A stretch of DNA of 64,000 bases from positions 9,851,151-9,915,150 of the forward strand of contig NC_003071.7 of assembly GCF_000001735.4 (NCBI RefSeq), written 5' to 3'. The notes below the pieces were generated by a model. That model ran no database searches. It saw nothing but the letters and a program-made list of their open reading frames with translations, and was not told the DNA's origin. Below are positions 45,528 to 54,805 of this stretch, one piece after another; position 1 is the stretch's first letter; each line of letters opens with the position of its first letter. Source of the DNA: Arabidopsis thaliana. Its lineage: Eukaryota; Streptophyta; Magnoliopsida; Brassicales; Brassicaceae. Both the position numbers and the translations under genes were made by a program.

Positions 45528-46290
45528 TATAGCTGTCAAATGGTCCGTCCAGGGACCATTGGGCGTGTTCGTATGGACAGTTTTTTCTATGGGCCAAGTT
45601 GGACGGTCCATAATGGACAATGGTCCGAAAAATGTCCATGACCAATAAAAATCATGTCCATATGGGCAAGCCCATGTATAACCCATTTTATTATTGATAA
45701 ATTAAAAATCATGATTTTAAAGAATTGTGTTTTTGCATTTTGCATTTTTCCGACAAAACGGTAAAATTGTGTTTTTCTTACCAATACAATAAAATCACGA
45801 TTTTGGCGGAAAAATTCTGAAATTGTTTTTTCCCGCCAAAACGGTAGAATCGTAAAATTGTTTTTTCCCGCCAAAACGGAGAATTGTGTTTTCTCACCAA
45901 AACTGTAAAATTGTGTTTTTCGCCAATATAATAAAATCACGATTTTGGCAGAAAAATTGCGTTTTCCCGCCAAAACCGTAAAATCGGAGAATTGCGTTTT
46001 CCCGTCGAAACTGTAAAATTGTGTTCTCGCCAATATAATAAAATCCCGTTTTAGAGGAAATTTGCGGAATTACGTTTTTCCGTCAAAATCGTAAAATCGG
46101 AGAATTGTATTTTTCCCTCAATTCATGCCCATGGGCAGCCCATTGTCCATATGGTCAAGCCCATATTATCCGCGGACAAAACTGGTCATATGCCCAATTG
46201 GACCATTTGTTTTATGGTCCGGAATATAGCCCGTCCATATGCATTTGGACTGGGCAAGCCCATGGACCGTCTGTCCAATTGACAGCTCTA
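45528..46290. mobile_element. hAT-type MITE with an internal minisatellite
   Basis: A 763-bp element. The left end is TATAGCTGTCAA and the complement of the right end is TAGAGCTGTCAA, the usual plant hAT terminus. It is flanked by an exact 8-bp target duplication ACTATGTC (45520-45527 and 46291-46298). Subterminal regions repeat GGTCC and GGCCCAT motifs in both orientations. No transposase is encoded; the long minus-strand ORF is a by-product of the repeat. Confidence 0.85.
45735..46115. repeat. Minisatellite of CCCGCCAAAACCGTAAAATC type inside the hAT MITE
   Basis: Degenerate units such as TTTTCCCGCCAAAACGG plus (G)TAAAATTGTG, with partial inversions (ACGATTTTGGCGGAAAAA). I count three exact TTTCCCGCC sites plus variants. 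It resembles the array at 1171-1615 in motif and spacing. Confidence 0.75.
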
Positions 46291-46298
46291 ACTATGTC

Positions 46299-46658
46299 AG
46301 GTGTCAGCACTAAAGATTAAATAGCACCAAATATCTCTTTACATTAGAACTTGATTGATAGTAGCTAAATAGCTAAGGACATGGTCTTTTGATCAACATA
46401 AAAAAGGTCTACCATCACCTGTGAATAGTGATGATGTGTTGTGTTATGAGGTTGATCGATTTTATTGTACTATTAAACTTTTCTTATTAGGGTTTTCATA
46501 TGTTACAAAAGAGCACATTTTTTAGTTGTGCATGGAACATTTAGAAAACTTTAGAAGCATTGGACCGGCCCTATAGTAATTTCAAGTTAAAGTGCTCAGT
46601 CTAAAGATAACTAATTCTAAAACAGAAACAGAGTTACAAATTGAAAAACAACAAAAAT
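46299..46658. other. 3' flank of UGT84B2
   Basis: No further gene seen. Confidence 0.5.
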
Positions 46659-48011
46659 TCAAGTGATTGGGATATCACTAATGAACGAGTCTAAATTCTG
46701 AGCGGAAGATCCACCAGGTGACATCGCCGATCTTGCGGCGTGCTTCAGCTCCGTCGCTCTCCTCCTCATATCCGCGGCGGCAGGTCCCTCTGTCACGGCC
46801 TCAATGCATCTCTCCACCTCTGCAACCTTAAGCTCTCCATCGATAGCGTCGTTCTTCATCCTTACTCCGATTCCAAACACATCCACAAGCAGTCTCGCAT
46901 CAAGCGGCTGATCTATCCAAGTCGGATACGCCACCACGGGAACACCAGTCACCACCGTCTCGATCGTCGAGTTCCATCCACAATGCGTGATGAAGCAAGA
47001 AATCGCCATGTGGCTCAATATCTTTTCTTGTTGACCCCATTCAGTTACAACCCCTTTACCTTCTTTAACCATCTCCTGCAAAACCTGGACGTTTTCGCCT
47101 TTCTCCTTCGGCCGTATCACCCAAAGAAATGGAACTCCTCTGTTTTTTAATGCCGTTGCTATGGTCTCAACTTGATTCTCCAATGATTTGAGTATGCTTC
47201 CGAAAGATATGTAAACAACTGAAGACCTAGCTTGCTTGTCAAGCCACTCCATACAATAATCATCAACTTTCCACATATCTAGGGTTTTTTCTTCATCATT
47301 TCCCAACAGGAATGGAGAAACAAGAGGACCAATTGGGATTATAGGTTTTAAATCAGACATAGACTCGATGATCTCTGATTCGAGTTCGTAAAACGAGTTA
47401 ACCAAAACCCATTTCACATCTTTCAAACAATCTGCAAATTCCGCCATTAGGGTATTGACATTAGCTCCTTGAGAAGGTAACATCAATGACGGGAGATCTC
47501 GGACTTCCAACAATGGTAAAGCTGGTAACTCCACTGTTTGATTCAGATCTTCAAGGTCGGGGAAAGGATTTGTCTTCATGTAATAACGGTAATAAACAGA
47601 AAAAGCTCCACAAGCTTGGATCCAGAGGATTGCACAAGGAATGTTATGTGCAGCTGCAACAGCTGGAACCCAGGGAGTAAAAGGCACAGAGATGATGCAA
47701 TCAAATCTCTTTTCTTCGATGATTTTTGACAAGTTCTTGGCTCCATCTTTTTTCAATGACTTTGCGAGAGTGTCGGGATCTCTTGGATCGTCTTTAGGTA
47801 GACCGTCTGAGAAGAAAGCGAGGTCCACCGGTCTATGAGGTTCGTCAGCGGTGGAAGAGAGGAGGTCACGGGCTTGCTCAGTGGTGGCGAGAGTGAAGTG
47901 TAGATTGGTTCGTGCGAGATGTTTTGCGAATTTGAGCATTGGATTGAGATGACCTTGGAATGCTAATGCTACCATTAGGACATGTGTTTCTTGACCCTCA
48001 TTACTTCCCAT
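46659..48011 (-). CDS. UGT84B2: UGT84B2, UDP-glucosyltransferase
   Basis: Single exon. From the ATG at 48011 (MGSNEGQETHVLM, aligning with UGT84B1) it encodes 450 residues. An upstream in-frame ATG at 48080 adds 23 residues that no paralogue shares and that overlap promoter sequence, so I reject it. The catalytic histidine is H21 (AFQGHLNPML) and the 44-residue PSPG donor-binding box spans W325-Q368, with HCGWNS inside. UGT84 enzymes form glucose esters on carboxyl groups; UGT84B2 is reported to have weak activity toward indole-3-acetic acid compared with UGT84B1. It lies 0.9 kb downstream of UGT84B1 in the same orientation as a tandem duplicate. It corresponds to At2g23250. Confidence 0.93.
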   Translation of the reverse strand: MGSNEGQETHVLMVALAFQGHLNPMLKFAKHLARTNLHFTLATTEQARDLLSSTADEPHRPVDLAFFSDGLPKDDPRDPDTLAKSLKKDGAKNLSKIIEEKRFDCIISVPFTPWVPAVAAAHNIPCAILWIQACGAFSVYYRYYMKTNPFPDLEDLNQTVELPALPLLEVRDLPSLMLPSQGANVNTLMAEFADCLKDVKWVLVNSFYELESEIIESMSDLKPIIPIGPLVSPFLLGNDEEKTLDMWKVDDYCMEWLDKQARSSVVYISFGSILKSLENQVETIATALKNRGVPFLWVIRPKEKGENVQVLQEMVKEGKGVVTEWGQQEKILSHMAISCFITHCGWNSTIETVVTGVPVVAYPTWIDQPLDARLLVDVFGIGVRMKNDAIDGELKVAEVERCIEAVTEGPAAADMRRRATELKHAARSAMSPGGSSAQNLDSFISDIPIT

Positions 48012-48895
48012 TATTAGGGATAGTAATAGTAATAAATTTAGAGGTATTATGAGCTCTAGTTGTTGTGGTATATATAACAATGGTTGTTCAACAATATATT
48101 TTGCATAATTAATTAATATGAAGTGGGATTTGGTAATAAATGTATCTATTGTAATTGTAAGTGATAACCCAATAAATGTTGGTCAATAAATTCAAAATTA
48201 ATTATGTGTTTCTATATTATTGTACAATTGTTATAAAAAACAATTAGGCTCTTACCAATTCTAGTATGGTTATGGTTATGAAGGTTTCCGTAATGGATGA
48301 TTATTATTGATTCACAGTGACAAGAATATATACACGTACAGGAGAGTTATTGTCAATATCTACTTTACATAAAAGAGAGATTAGAAAGAATAATTAGAAT
48401 ATATGATTGAGACTGATTAGAATATGTGATTGATCAATCATTTCCTATGATTGATCCTTGATAATGGTCAGCTAGCTAGTTACAAATTTTATTATATTAA
48501 CAAAAAGATTATATATTAGTGTTAAACATTATATATTTTCTAATTATATTTAGAAAATGTTTGATAATATTTCAAATTAAATAAATCTAATAATAATTTA
48601 TAATATCCTCAACAAAAGAAGATTAAAAAAACAATGGAAAAAACTAAACTGGAATCAATAAGGAATTAATTAGAATAATACACAAAAGTGTTAGAATATA
48701 TAGTCTAATTGTCAAGAAATATACAATTTTAATTTGGTCAATATCGACACAAAGAAATAGGTAATGAAGCATGAGGTATTGATCGAATAAAAAACAATTG
48801 GTCCAGAGTCCATTCATCAGTTTGGTTTTCTAACAATTGATAGTGGTTATATCAAACCTTGTATTCATACATTTTGTACTAGTTGAAGTAAAGAG
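48012..48895. promoter_or_regulatory. UGT84B2 promoter and UGT84B1 3' flank
   Basis: 48020-48220 is homologous to the upstream region of the UGT84B relic, with a shared TATATA box near 48070 (minus-strand TTGTTATATATACCAC). Farther right is AT-rich and holds a GATTGATCAATCA palindrome near 48431. Confidence 0.5.
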
Positions 48896-50266
48896 TTAGG
48901 CGATTGTGATATCACTAATGAACAAGTCTAAATTCCGTGTCGAAGATCCACCAGGTGCCAACGCCAATCTCGCCACGCGCTTTAGCTCCGCCGCTCTCCT
49001 TCTTATATCCACGGCAGCGGGTCCCTCCGTCACGGCCTCAATGCATCTTTCTACTTCTTCGACCTTAAGCTCGCCATCGACACTGTCATTCCTCATCCTT
49101 ACTCCGATTCCAAACACATCAACAAGCAACCGCGCGTCAATGGGCTGATCCGTCCAGCTAGGGTACGCTACCACAGGAACACCAGCCACCACCGTCTCCA
49201 TAGTCGAGTTCCAGCCGCAATGCGTGACAAAACAAGAGATTGCCTCGTGGCTCAAAATCTTCTCTTGTGGACTCCACTCGAGAACAACCCCTTGTCCTTC
49301 TTTCACCATCTCCTGCAAAACAGCAACGTTTTGGGCTTTCTCCTTTGGCCTTATCACCCAAAGAAATGGAAGTCCTCTGTTCTTCAGCGCCTTCGCTATG
49401 GTCTCGACCTGATTCTCCAATGTTTCGAGCATACTTCCGAAAGATATGTACACAACAGAAGACCTAGCTTGCTTGTCAAGCCACTCCATACAACAATCAT
49501 CAGATTTACAAAAATCTAGGTTTTTACCGTCTAGGGTTTCCTCCTCACCATCGCCCAACAGAAATGGAGAAACCAGAGGACCAATTGGAATTACAGGTTT
49601 TAAATCAGCCATCGATTCGATTATCTCTGATTCGAGTTCATAGAATGAATTAACCAAAACCCATTTCACATACCTCAAACAATCTGCAAATTCCGCCATT
49701 AGATTATAGAAGTGAGCACCACCAGAAGGTAACATAAACGATGGAAGATCTCGAACTTCCAACAATGGTAAAGCTGGTAACTCCACCGTTTGATTCAGAT
49801 CTTCAAGATCAGGGAAAGAGTTTGTCTTCATGTAGTAACGGTAATAAACCGAGTAAGCTCCACAAGCTTGGATCCAAAGTATTGCACAAGAGATGTTATG
49901 AGAGGCTGCAACAGCTGGAACCCATGGAGTAAAAGGCGAAGAGATGATACAAGAGTATCTCTTTTCTTCGATGATTTTAGACAAGTTCATGGCTCCGACT
50001 TTATTCAATGACTTCAAAAGAGTTTCAGGGGCCTTTGGATCTTCTTTAGGTAGACCATCGGAGAAGAACACGAGGTCCACCGGATAACGAGGTTTTTCTA
50101 CGGTGGAGAGGAGATCACGGGCTGACTCAATAGTGGCGAGATTGATGTGTAGGTTCTTTGATGATAACGAGAGATGTTTTGCGAGTTTGAGCATTGGATT
50201 GATGTGACCTTGGAATGGTAGTGTTACCATTAGGACATGTGTTTCTTGACCCTCACTACTGCCCAT
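48896..50266 (-). CDS. UGT84B1: UGT84B1, indole-3-acetic acid glucosyltransferase
   Basis: A single exon encoding 456 residues, the known length. The catalytic histidine H21 lies in LPFQGHINPML, and the PSPG donor box spans W331 to Q374 with exactly 44 residues, including HCGWNS and ending in DQ. UGT84B1 transfers glucose from UDP-glucose to the carboxyl group of indole-3-acetic acid, and to some other auxinic acids, forming the ester IAA-glucose in the cytosol. That is a reversible route of auxin inactivation. It is the founder-like member of three tandem UGT84B copies here: this gene, UGT84B2 and the frameshifted copy at 30857-32247. The copy with the largest divergence is this one, which has a longer SLSSKN insert near residue 35. 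It corresponds to At2g23260. Confidence 0.95.
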   Translation of the reverse strand: MGSSEGQETHVLMVTLPFQGHINPMLKLAKHLSLSSKNLHINLATIESARDLLSTVEKPRYPVDLVFFSDGLPKEDPKAPETLLKSLNKVGAMNLSKIIEEKRYSCIISSPFTPWVPAVAASHNISCAILWIQACGAYSVYYRYYMKTNSFPDLEDLNQTVELPALPLLEVRDLPSFMLPSGGAHFYNLMAEFADCLRYVKWVLVNSFYELESEIIESMADLKPVIPIGPLVSPFLLGDGEEETLDGKNLDFCKSDDCCMEWLDKQARSSVVYISFGSMLETLENQVETIAKALKNRGLPFLWVIRPKEKAQNVAVLQEMVKEGQGVVLEWSPQEKILSHEAISCFVTHCGWNSTMETVVAGVPVVAYPSWTDQPIDARLLVDVFGIGVRMRNDSVDGELKVEEVERCIEAVTEGPAAVDIRRRAAELKRVARLALAPGGSSTRNLDLFISDITIA

Positions 50267-51460
50267 TATTTTTTATTTTTTTCACTAATAGTTTAGATTT
50301 TCATGAAACTTTGAGTCATATATAATAGCAATGGTGGTTTGATGAGAGATTTTGCTTAATGAAGACATAAAATTAGATTATGGTAAGAAAATCTGTCTAT
50401 AGTAATGGCTAACCCAGTCAACTGTTAGCAAGTAGATTCTTTAGTATCCACCTTTTCACCAAGTATGTTCATCTATTGGTCATCGGGTCAGTTACAATTT
50501 TTATCTTATTATTAACTAAAAATTGTTTATTAGTGTGACACTTGACCGTTACAATGATCAACTTTTGTATGTGTCAAAAATTTCACAAGATTTTCACATC
50601 TGTTTAGTATTGTTTCTTTATTTATAAAATCATTTTTATAGTAAAAAAGTATGAAACATAGAATTAAATTTGAAATAAAGTTTGGTCAACGATAAGATAT
50701 CCAAAATAAATAAGGAATAAAAAGAAAAGTGTTTAAGTGGCATGTACCAAACCGAATGTTAATTTGCTAGAATGTATAAATAGCCCAAACATATATTCCA
50801 TTTGTTCCTTTTTATTTGATTGTTTAGAAAAATGCACATATTAAGAAAACATATTAATGTTGATTTTAAATGTATTATTTTTTGTATTTTACAGTTTCCT
50901 ATAATTTTAAATCAATGATATTCAATCATTTTTATTAAAGTTTACAATTCATTGATAATAATTAATAAATATTACATAGAAAATTTAAAACATCGATCTT
51001 TTTGAAATATTTTTCTTAAAAAATCAAACAAAAAGGAACATAGGGAATAGGTGAGTCTCGTGTTTTTTTATGTACCATCCAACTCAGATCTCATTTTCGG
51101 TAATTTCTAATCTACAGGTTTATTTTCTTTTATAACCAAAACCAATGAATGTGAAAATATAAAGAAAATTTTACAATGTACTTAAAAAGAAAAGTCCTCC
51201 ATACACATATTCGTCGTCATACATTAAGTTCCACTAAACGATTTTTAAGGATGGTTTTGAGAAAAAAAATACACACACAAAGGTTGAAATATCAACAATC
51301 TGATACTTCGCTCATGAACATTTCAAAGAAGGCTACTTTGAATGGAAATAACAACAACGTGAGAAACAAGAAAAGTACATAGATAGATTGGTGGGGCCTG
51401 AAATTTTGTAACATCAATCAAGTTTGATGCCCACCCAACAATTTTAATTTTCAACTAAAA

Positions 51461-51529
51461 ACTACTTCGACCGTTAATTTGGTAGAAGTAGTGAATTTAG
51501 TATTCTTTCAAATTAACGGTCGAAGTAGT
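51461..51529. repeat. Perfect 20-bp inverted repeat (hairpin)
   Basis: Arms 51461-51480 and 51510-51529 are exact reverse complements with a 29-bp loop. Arm sequence ACTACTTCGACCGTTAATTT. The loop itself repeats GAAGTAGTGAA. It could be a foldback element or a small-RNA hairpin. Confidence 0.75.
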
Positions 51530-51975
51530 GAAAATGGTTATGAAAAATTATGTAACTATTTAGATCATCAAATATATGTTTGTGGTAATCAATCCTTAGA
51601 AAACTCTTATCATAAAACATTTTTGAGTTAATGTCATCTACAGTGATTATAGTATACTTGAAGGAAGGTGAGGACATTAGGTTTTGTCACAATATTATAT
51701 AGATAAACATAAAATACCATACTAGATTTGAATTCCACACATAGTTTATGGTCTACAACTAAAAGTCTATTCCAAACAATCAGAGACAAAATTAAAATCA
51801 TTTAATTTCTTCAGCCAAATAACTAATCTCCATTCCTCGTTGATGGCTTTATATGTTCGCAAATTATATTTTTAAAAAGAAATTGGAAGACCAAGAACAA
51901 GAAGCAACCTCAGTATTTTCCCAGGAAGGAGCCTAAAATTCAAATCTCACGTCTTGTTGAATTTTAAGCTTATGA

Positions 51976-52040
51976 AGTCAAAAACTGAAAATGTCAAACT
52001 TTTCTTCTTCTTCAAGGCTCTTCACTTTACTATATATTCT
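51976..52040 (+). promoter_or_regulatory. PIP3 promoter: W-box cores and TATA box
   Basis: AGTCAA (51976-51981) and TGTCAA (51992-51997) are complements of TTGACT and TTGACA, and TATATATT lies at about 52032. WRKY sites suit an immune-induced peptide gene. Confidence 0.5.
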
Positions 52041-52160
52041 AACTCCCAAGTCCACAAACTACTCACAACAAATTTAGTCATCTCATAAATTAGGGAACAC
52101 AAGAAAAATAAAATAAAAAACATTTTTGTTTTTACTACTCAAAAATACCACTCAAAGAAA

Positions 52161-52421
52161 ATGATGATGAACAAAGTTGTTTTGGGTTCGTTTCTGTTTT
52201 TCATGTTGGTGAGTTCGAATTTTGTGGTGGAGGCTCGTCCTTTGGGTTTAACGAAGGCTGAAGAGAACCTCGTGGCTAAGTTCTTCGATGGTTTGTCACT
52301 TGGGGCGATTAAGGAGTCGGGTCCTAGCTCTGGTGGTGAGGGTCATCGGTTCGTGGACCGGACTGAGACGCTTGAATATGGTAAGCATTCAGGTCCCAGC
52401 ACGAGTGGACCCGGTCACTAA
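52161..52421 (+). CDS. PIP3: PIP3, PAMP-induced secreted peptide precursor
   Basis: A precursor of 86 residues. The N-terminus (MMMNKVVLGSFLFFMLVSSN, then FVVEA) is a signal peptide. The mature peptide motif SGPSTSGPGH is at the very C-terminus, the SGP-rich form shared by the PIP, PIP-like and IDA-related families. A second related motif, SGPSSGGEGH, sits in the middle, so the precursor may release two peptides. PIP1 and PIP2 are secreted immune amplifiers perceived by the RLK7 receptor kinase; PIP3 is thought to modulate defence in the same family. It is a single-exon gene with W-box cores upstream. Its paralogue PIP2 lies in a similar gene neighbourhood on chromosome 4. It corresponds to At2g23270. 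Confidence 0.88.
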   Translation: MMMNKVVLGSFLFFMLVSSNFVVEARPLGLTKAEENLVAKFFDGLSLGAIKESGPSSGGEGHRFVDRTETLEYGKHSGPSTSGPGH

Positions 52422-52979
52422 GTTCCCGACCGAACCAGTTAATGTGGCTGCTTTGGTCTAGCTCCGGAAATTGATTGCTTTGTTTAGTTTTTTTTCAGAT
52501 TAATTATTCAGATTTTTCTTTTTATGCTTAGAACTTGGGAAAATCAAGAATTGGAAGAACCTCATTTGTTCTCTGTAGGAATATTCTTTTGTTAACTTAT
52601 TGAAATTCATTTGATAATAATGTACAATGTAATATATATTGTAATTAATTTATTATTCTGATTATGTGAATGAATAACTGGATATTCATGTTTTTAATGA
52701 GTTTCAATAACAACATAGTTAAGCTCCAAATCCACAAAGCAAAAAGAAGCGACTTAACTTTAACCTTCTTCTGAGTGATAATCACCTAAGCTTACCTCTT
52801 TAACAGCTACATCCACTTCAACTTTAACCAAGAAATCGCGATTTCCGTGGAAATTGAAGTTAACCAATTCTTTAGATAGTTTCTGAAGGATGTTGTTCCG
52901 GATGGAGCTGTGGAAATTTGGCTTGGACAACAAGTTATACACATATCTAGTGCATATTTCTTCTCCATTATATAGGTAA
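52422..52979. other. PIP3 3' flank; unassigned minus-strand frame
   Basis: The minus-strand frame 53095-52760 contains LVNFNFHGNRDFLVKVEV and similar, but I do not recognise a family. Its 5' part overlaps the HMA1 relic, so it is probably not a gene. Confidence 0.4.
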
Positions 52980-53585
52980 ACATTAGGAGCCTTACGTGCA
53001 AAGCAATTGAACCCATTTATGGACATCATCAAGCAGGAATTGATGCAAGTGTGACTCCTTGTTGTATTGTATGCCAAATTGTGAAAAGGAAGCATTAGTT
53101 GTAGCAGCTGCTATGGAGAAAGGTACCATACATCCTATTGGAAGGTATTTGCTTGTCAAACATCAGTAATCTTACACCGCTTGATAGTTATTAACACAAT
53201 CAAACTCTTTCTTTTTTGCAGAGCCACAGTATTGGGAAGGACCTCCCTTGTGCTTTGAGTATTTCCCCGGTAGAGGCCTTACTGCTACAGTTAGTTGTAT
53301 TGAGGTGATCTGTTCTACACTCTGTATCATTCATTGAATATCTATATATGATGTTGTCTCTCACACTATAACCTTTACTGCGATGCTATAGTCGGTAACC
53401 GAAGGTAACAAACTACGGAAATCGTCACTTGGTTCAGTAGAATTCATTACTTCACTCTTCGAATCGCAAGACCAGTCTAGAGAGATCAAGAATGCTGTAA
53501 ACTCCTCTTTGTATGGAAATGACTTTGTTCATGCTCTTCTTTCACTTTATCAAAAGGTAACATTGATTCACCTCGAGGACCAGCC
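52980..53585 (+). pseudogene. HMA1-like heavy-metal ATPase relic
   Basis: Translated pieces resemble the P1B-type ATPase HMA1 (chloroplast envelope; zinc, copper or calcium transport). They read LTCKAIEPIYG near 52991-53023, NCEKEALVVAAAMEKGT near 53071-53125 followed by HPIGR, then after an intron-like gap with a TTTTTTGCAG acceptor (near 53221) EYFPGRGLTATVS, then KLRKSSLGSVEFITSLFES, and finally YGNDFVHALLSLYQKVTLIH before LEDQP. At least two frameshifts separate these parts, and the transmembrane and catalytic N- and C-terminal regions are missing. Introns are retained, so it came from DNA duplication, not retrotransposition. It lies between PIP3 and MYB70, in the position HMA1 holds on chromosome 4, so it is best read as a decayed ohnolog. 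Confidence 0.82.
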
Positions 53586-53744
53586 TCATCAACCCTTTTA
53601 TAGACCAATTTCATTAAATCTAAGACATGTCATGATCAAAATCAATACATTTATTCAGTTTTTTTTTCGAATGAATCAAATCTCAAATCATGAAATTGGC
53701 TCTTTCTCTGCATTTGCTACACAATTCTTCTCTTTTCTCACTCA

Positions 53745-54674
53745 CTACTCGATCCTACCTAATCCAATAAACTCTCTAAACCCTACATTACGACCATTAG
53801 TTCCTTGCACCATACACGAACTTGCTCCTCCTCCAGCTCCTCCGCCGTTTCCTAGCTGTAAATCCGCCATGTAACTCCTAACCTCCGTCTTAATCATCTC
53901 CTGCACCACCGTCATAAAATCTCCACCAAGTCCAGAAATCTCTCTTTCCTTCTCTTCTTCTTCTTCTCTCTTCACCGGAAACAACTCCGGTGGAGTTGTT
54001 GACTCATTGACCCAAGGCAAAGACAACCTCAAACAAGTCATCGGATCTTTCTCCTCCTCCTCCGGCGATGATGACTCAATCACCACTCCACCAGCTCTCG
54101 CCGTCGGTTTAAAAACATGACAAGAAGAAGAAACCGGTAAAACAGATCCACTAGATTGCGATTGCTCGCTGACGTCAGATCCCGTTGGACTTAACGCCGT
54201 CACCACAACAACTCCTCCTCCACCACTCGCCCTCCGTTTTAACGGTTTTTCATCAGTTAAATTACCATCATACCCTCCATTACCACCGAAATCACAACTC
54301 TGCCCTTCCTCTCCTCCGCCGCCTCCGCCGCTACATTTCCGCTTCAGCGTTGAGTTCCAGTGATTCTTAATCGCGTTATCAGTGCGACCATTGAGAAGCC
54401 GTGCAATCGTCGCCCACTTGTTACCAAACCGAGCGTGCGCTAGTATAATCGTATCATCTTCCTCCGCCGTGAATCCACGGTGCTCTACCTCCGGAGAAAG
54501 CTGATTACACCAACGGAGACGGCAAGATTTACCGGAACGTCCAGGGATTGATTTGCTTATCAGAGACCAGTTCCTTGGTCCGTGCTTCTGAACCAACGAT
54601 TGTAACAGATCGTCTTCTTCAGGACTCCATGGTCCTTTGATCCGATCCATTTCTTTCCGGGTCGAACCAGACAT
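53745..54674 (-). CDS. MYB70: MYB70, R2R3-MYB transcription factor (subgroup 22)
   Basis: An intronless gene of 309 residues. The R2 repeat (about 12-62, tryptophans W16, W36, W55) and R3 repeat (about 64-113, F68, W87, W106) form the DNA-binding domain. The C-terminus is low complexity, with Gly and Glu runs, and holds an EAR-type LxLxL repression motif (LRLSL, 215-219). This layout and the absence of introns are typical of subgroup 22 (MYB44, MYB70, MYB73, MYB77), nuclear regulators of auxin, ABA and stress responses. MYB70 has been linked to ABA and auxin crosstalk in roots, which fits the auxin enzymes in this window only by coincidence. A TATA box lies at 54798-54805. It corresponds to At2g23290. 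Confidence 0.95.
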   Translation of the reverse strand: MSGSTRKEMDRIKGPWSPEEDDLLQSLVQKHGPRNWSLISKSIPGRSGKSCRLRWCNQLSPEVEHRGFTAEEDDTIILAHARFGNKWATIARLLNGRTDNAIKNHWNSTLKRKCSGGGGGGEEGQSCDFGGNGGYDGNLTDEKPLKRRASGGGGVVVVTALSPTGSDVSEQSQSSGSVLPVSSSCHVFKPTARAGGVVIESSSPEEEEKDPMTCLRLSLPWVNESTTPPELFPVKREEEEEKEREISGLGGDFMTVVQEMIKTEVRSYMADLQLGNGGGAGGGASSCMVQGTNGRNVGFREFIGLGRIE

Positions 54675-54797
54675 CGCTCGGATCTTCTTTTTAATTTAAA
54701 ACTAATCAAATCGTTTAAAACGCGTTTCTATTGTTTGGGGATTTTGGAAAAGAACGAAACGATTTTTGTTGAGAGGATAAGTATGAAGAGGAGAGAG

Positions 54798-54805
54798 TAT
54801 TTATA
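54798..54805 (-). promoter_or_regulatory. TATA box of MYB70
   Basis: TATAAATA on the minus strand, about 125 bp upstream of the ATG at 54674. Confidence 0.6.

Larger units (their letters stand above)
50267..52160. other. Intergenic, UGT84B1 promoter to PIP3 promoter
   Basis: No gene seen; the frame at 51176-51382 is Lys/Arg-rich with no family match. It contains the perfect hairpin at 51461-51529 and the PIP3 promoter elements near 51977-52040. Confidence 0.5.

Noticed and set aside
46740..49643. Plus-strand ORFs within the UGT84B genes
   Set aside because: Antisense shadows of the conserved coding sequence, appearing in equivalent places in all three paralogues.
51176..51382. 68-codon Lys/Arg-rich ORF
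   Set aside because: No signal peptide, domain or promoter motif; likely chance in AT-rich DNA.
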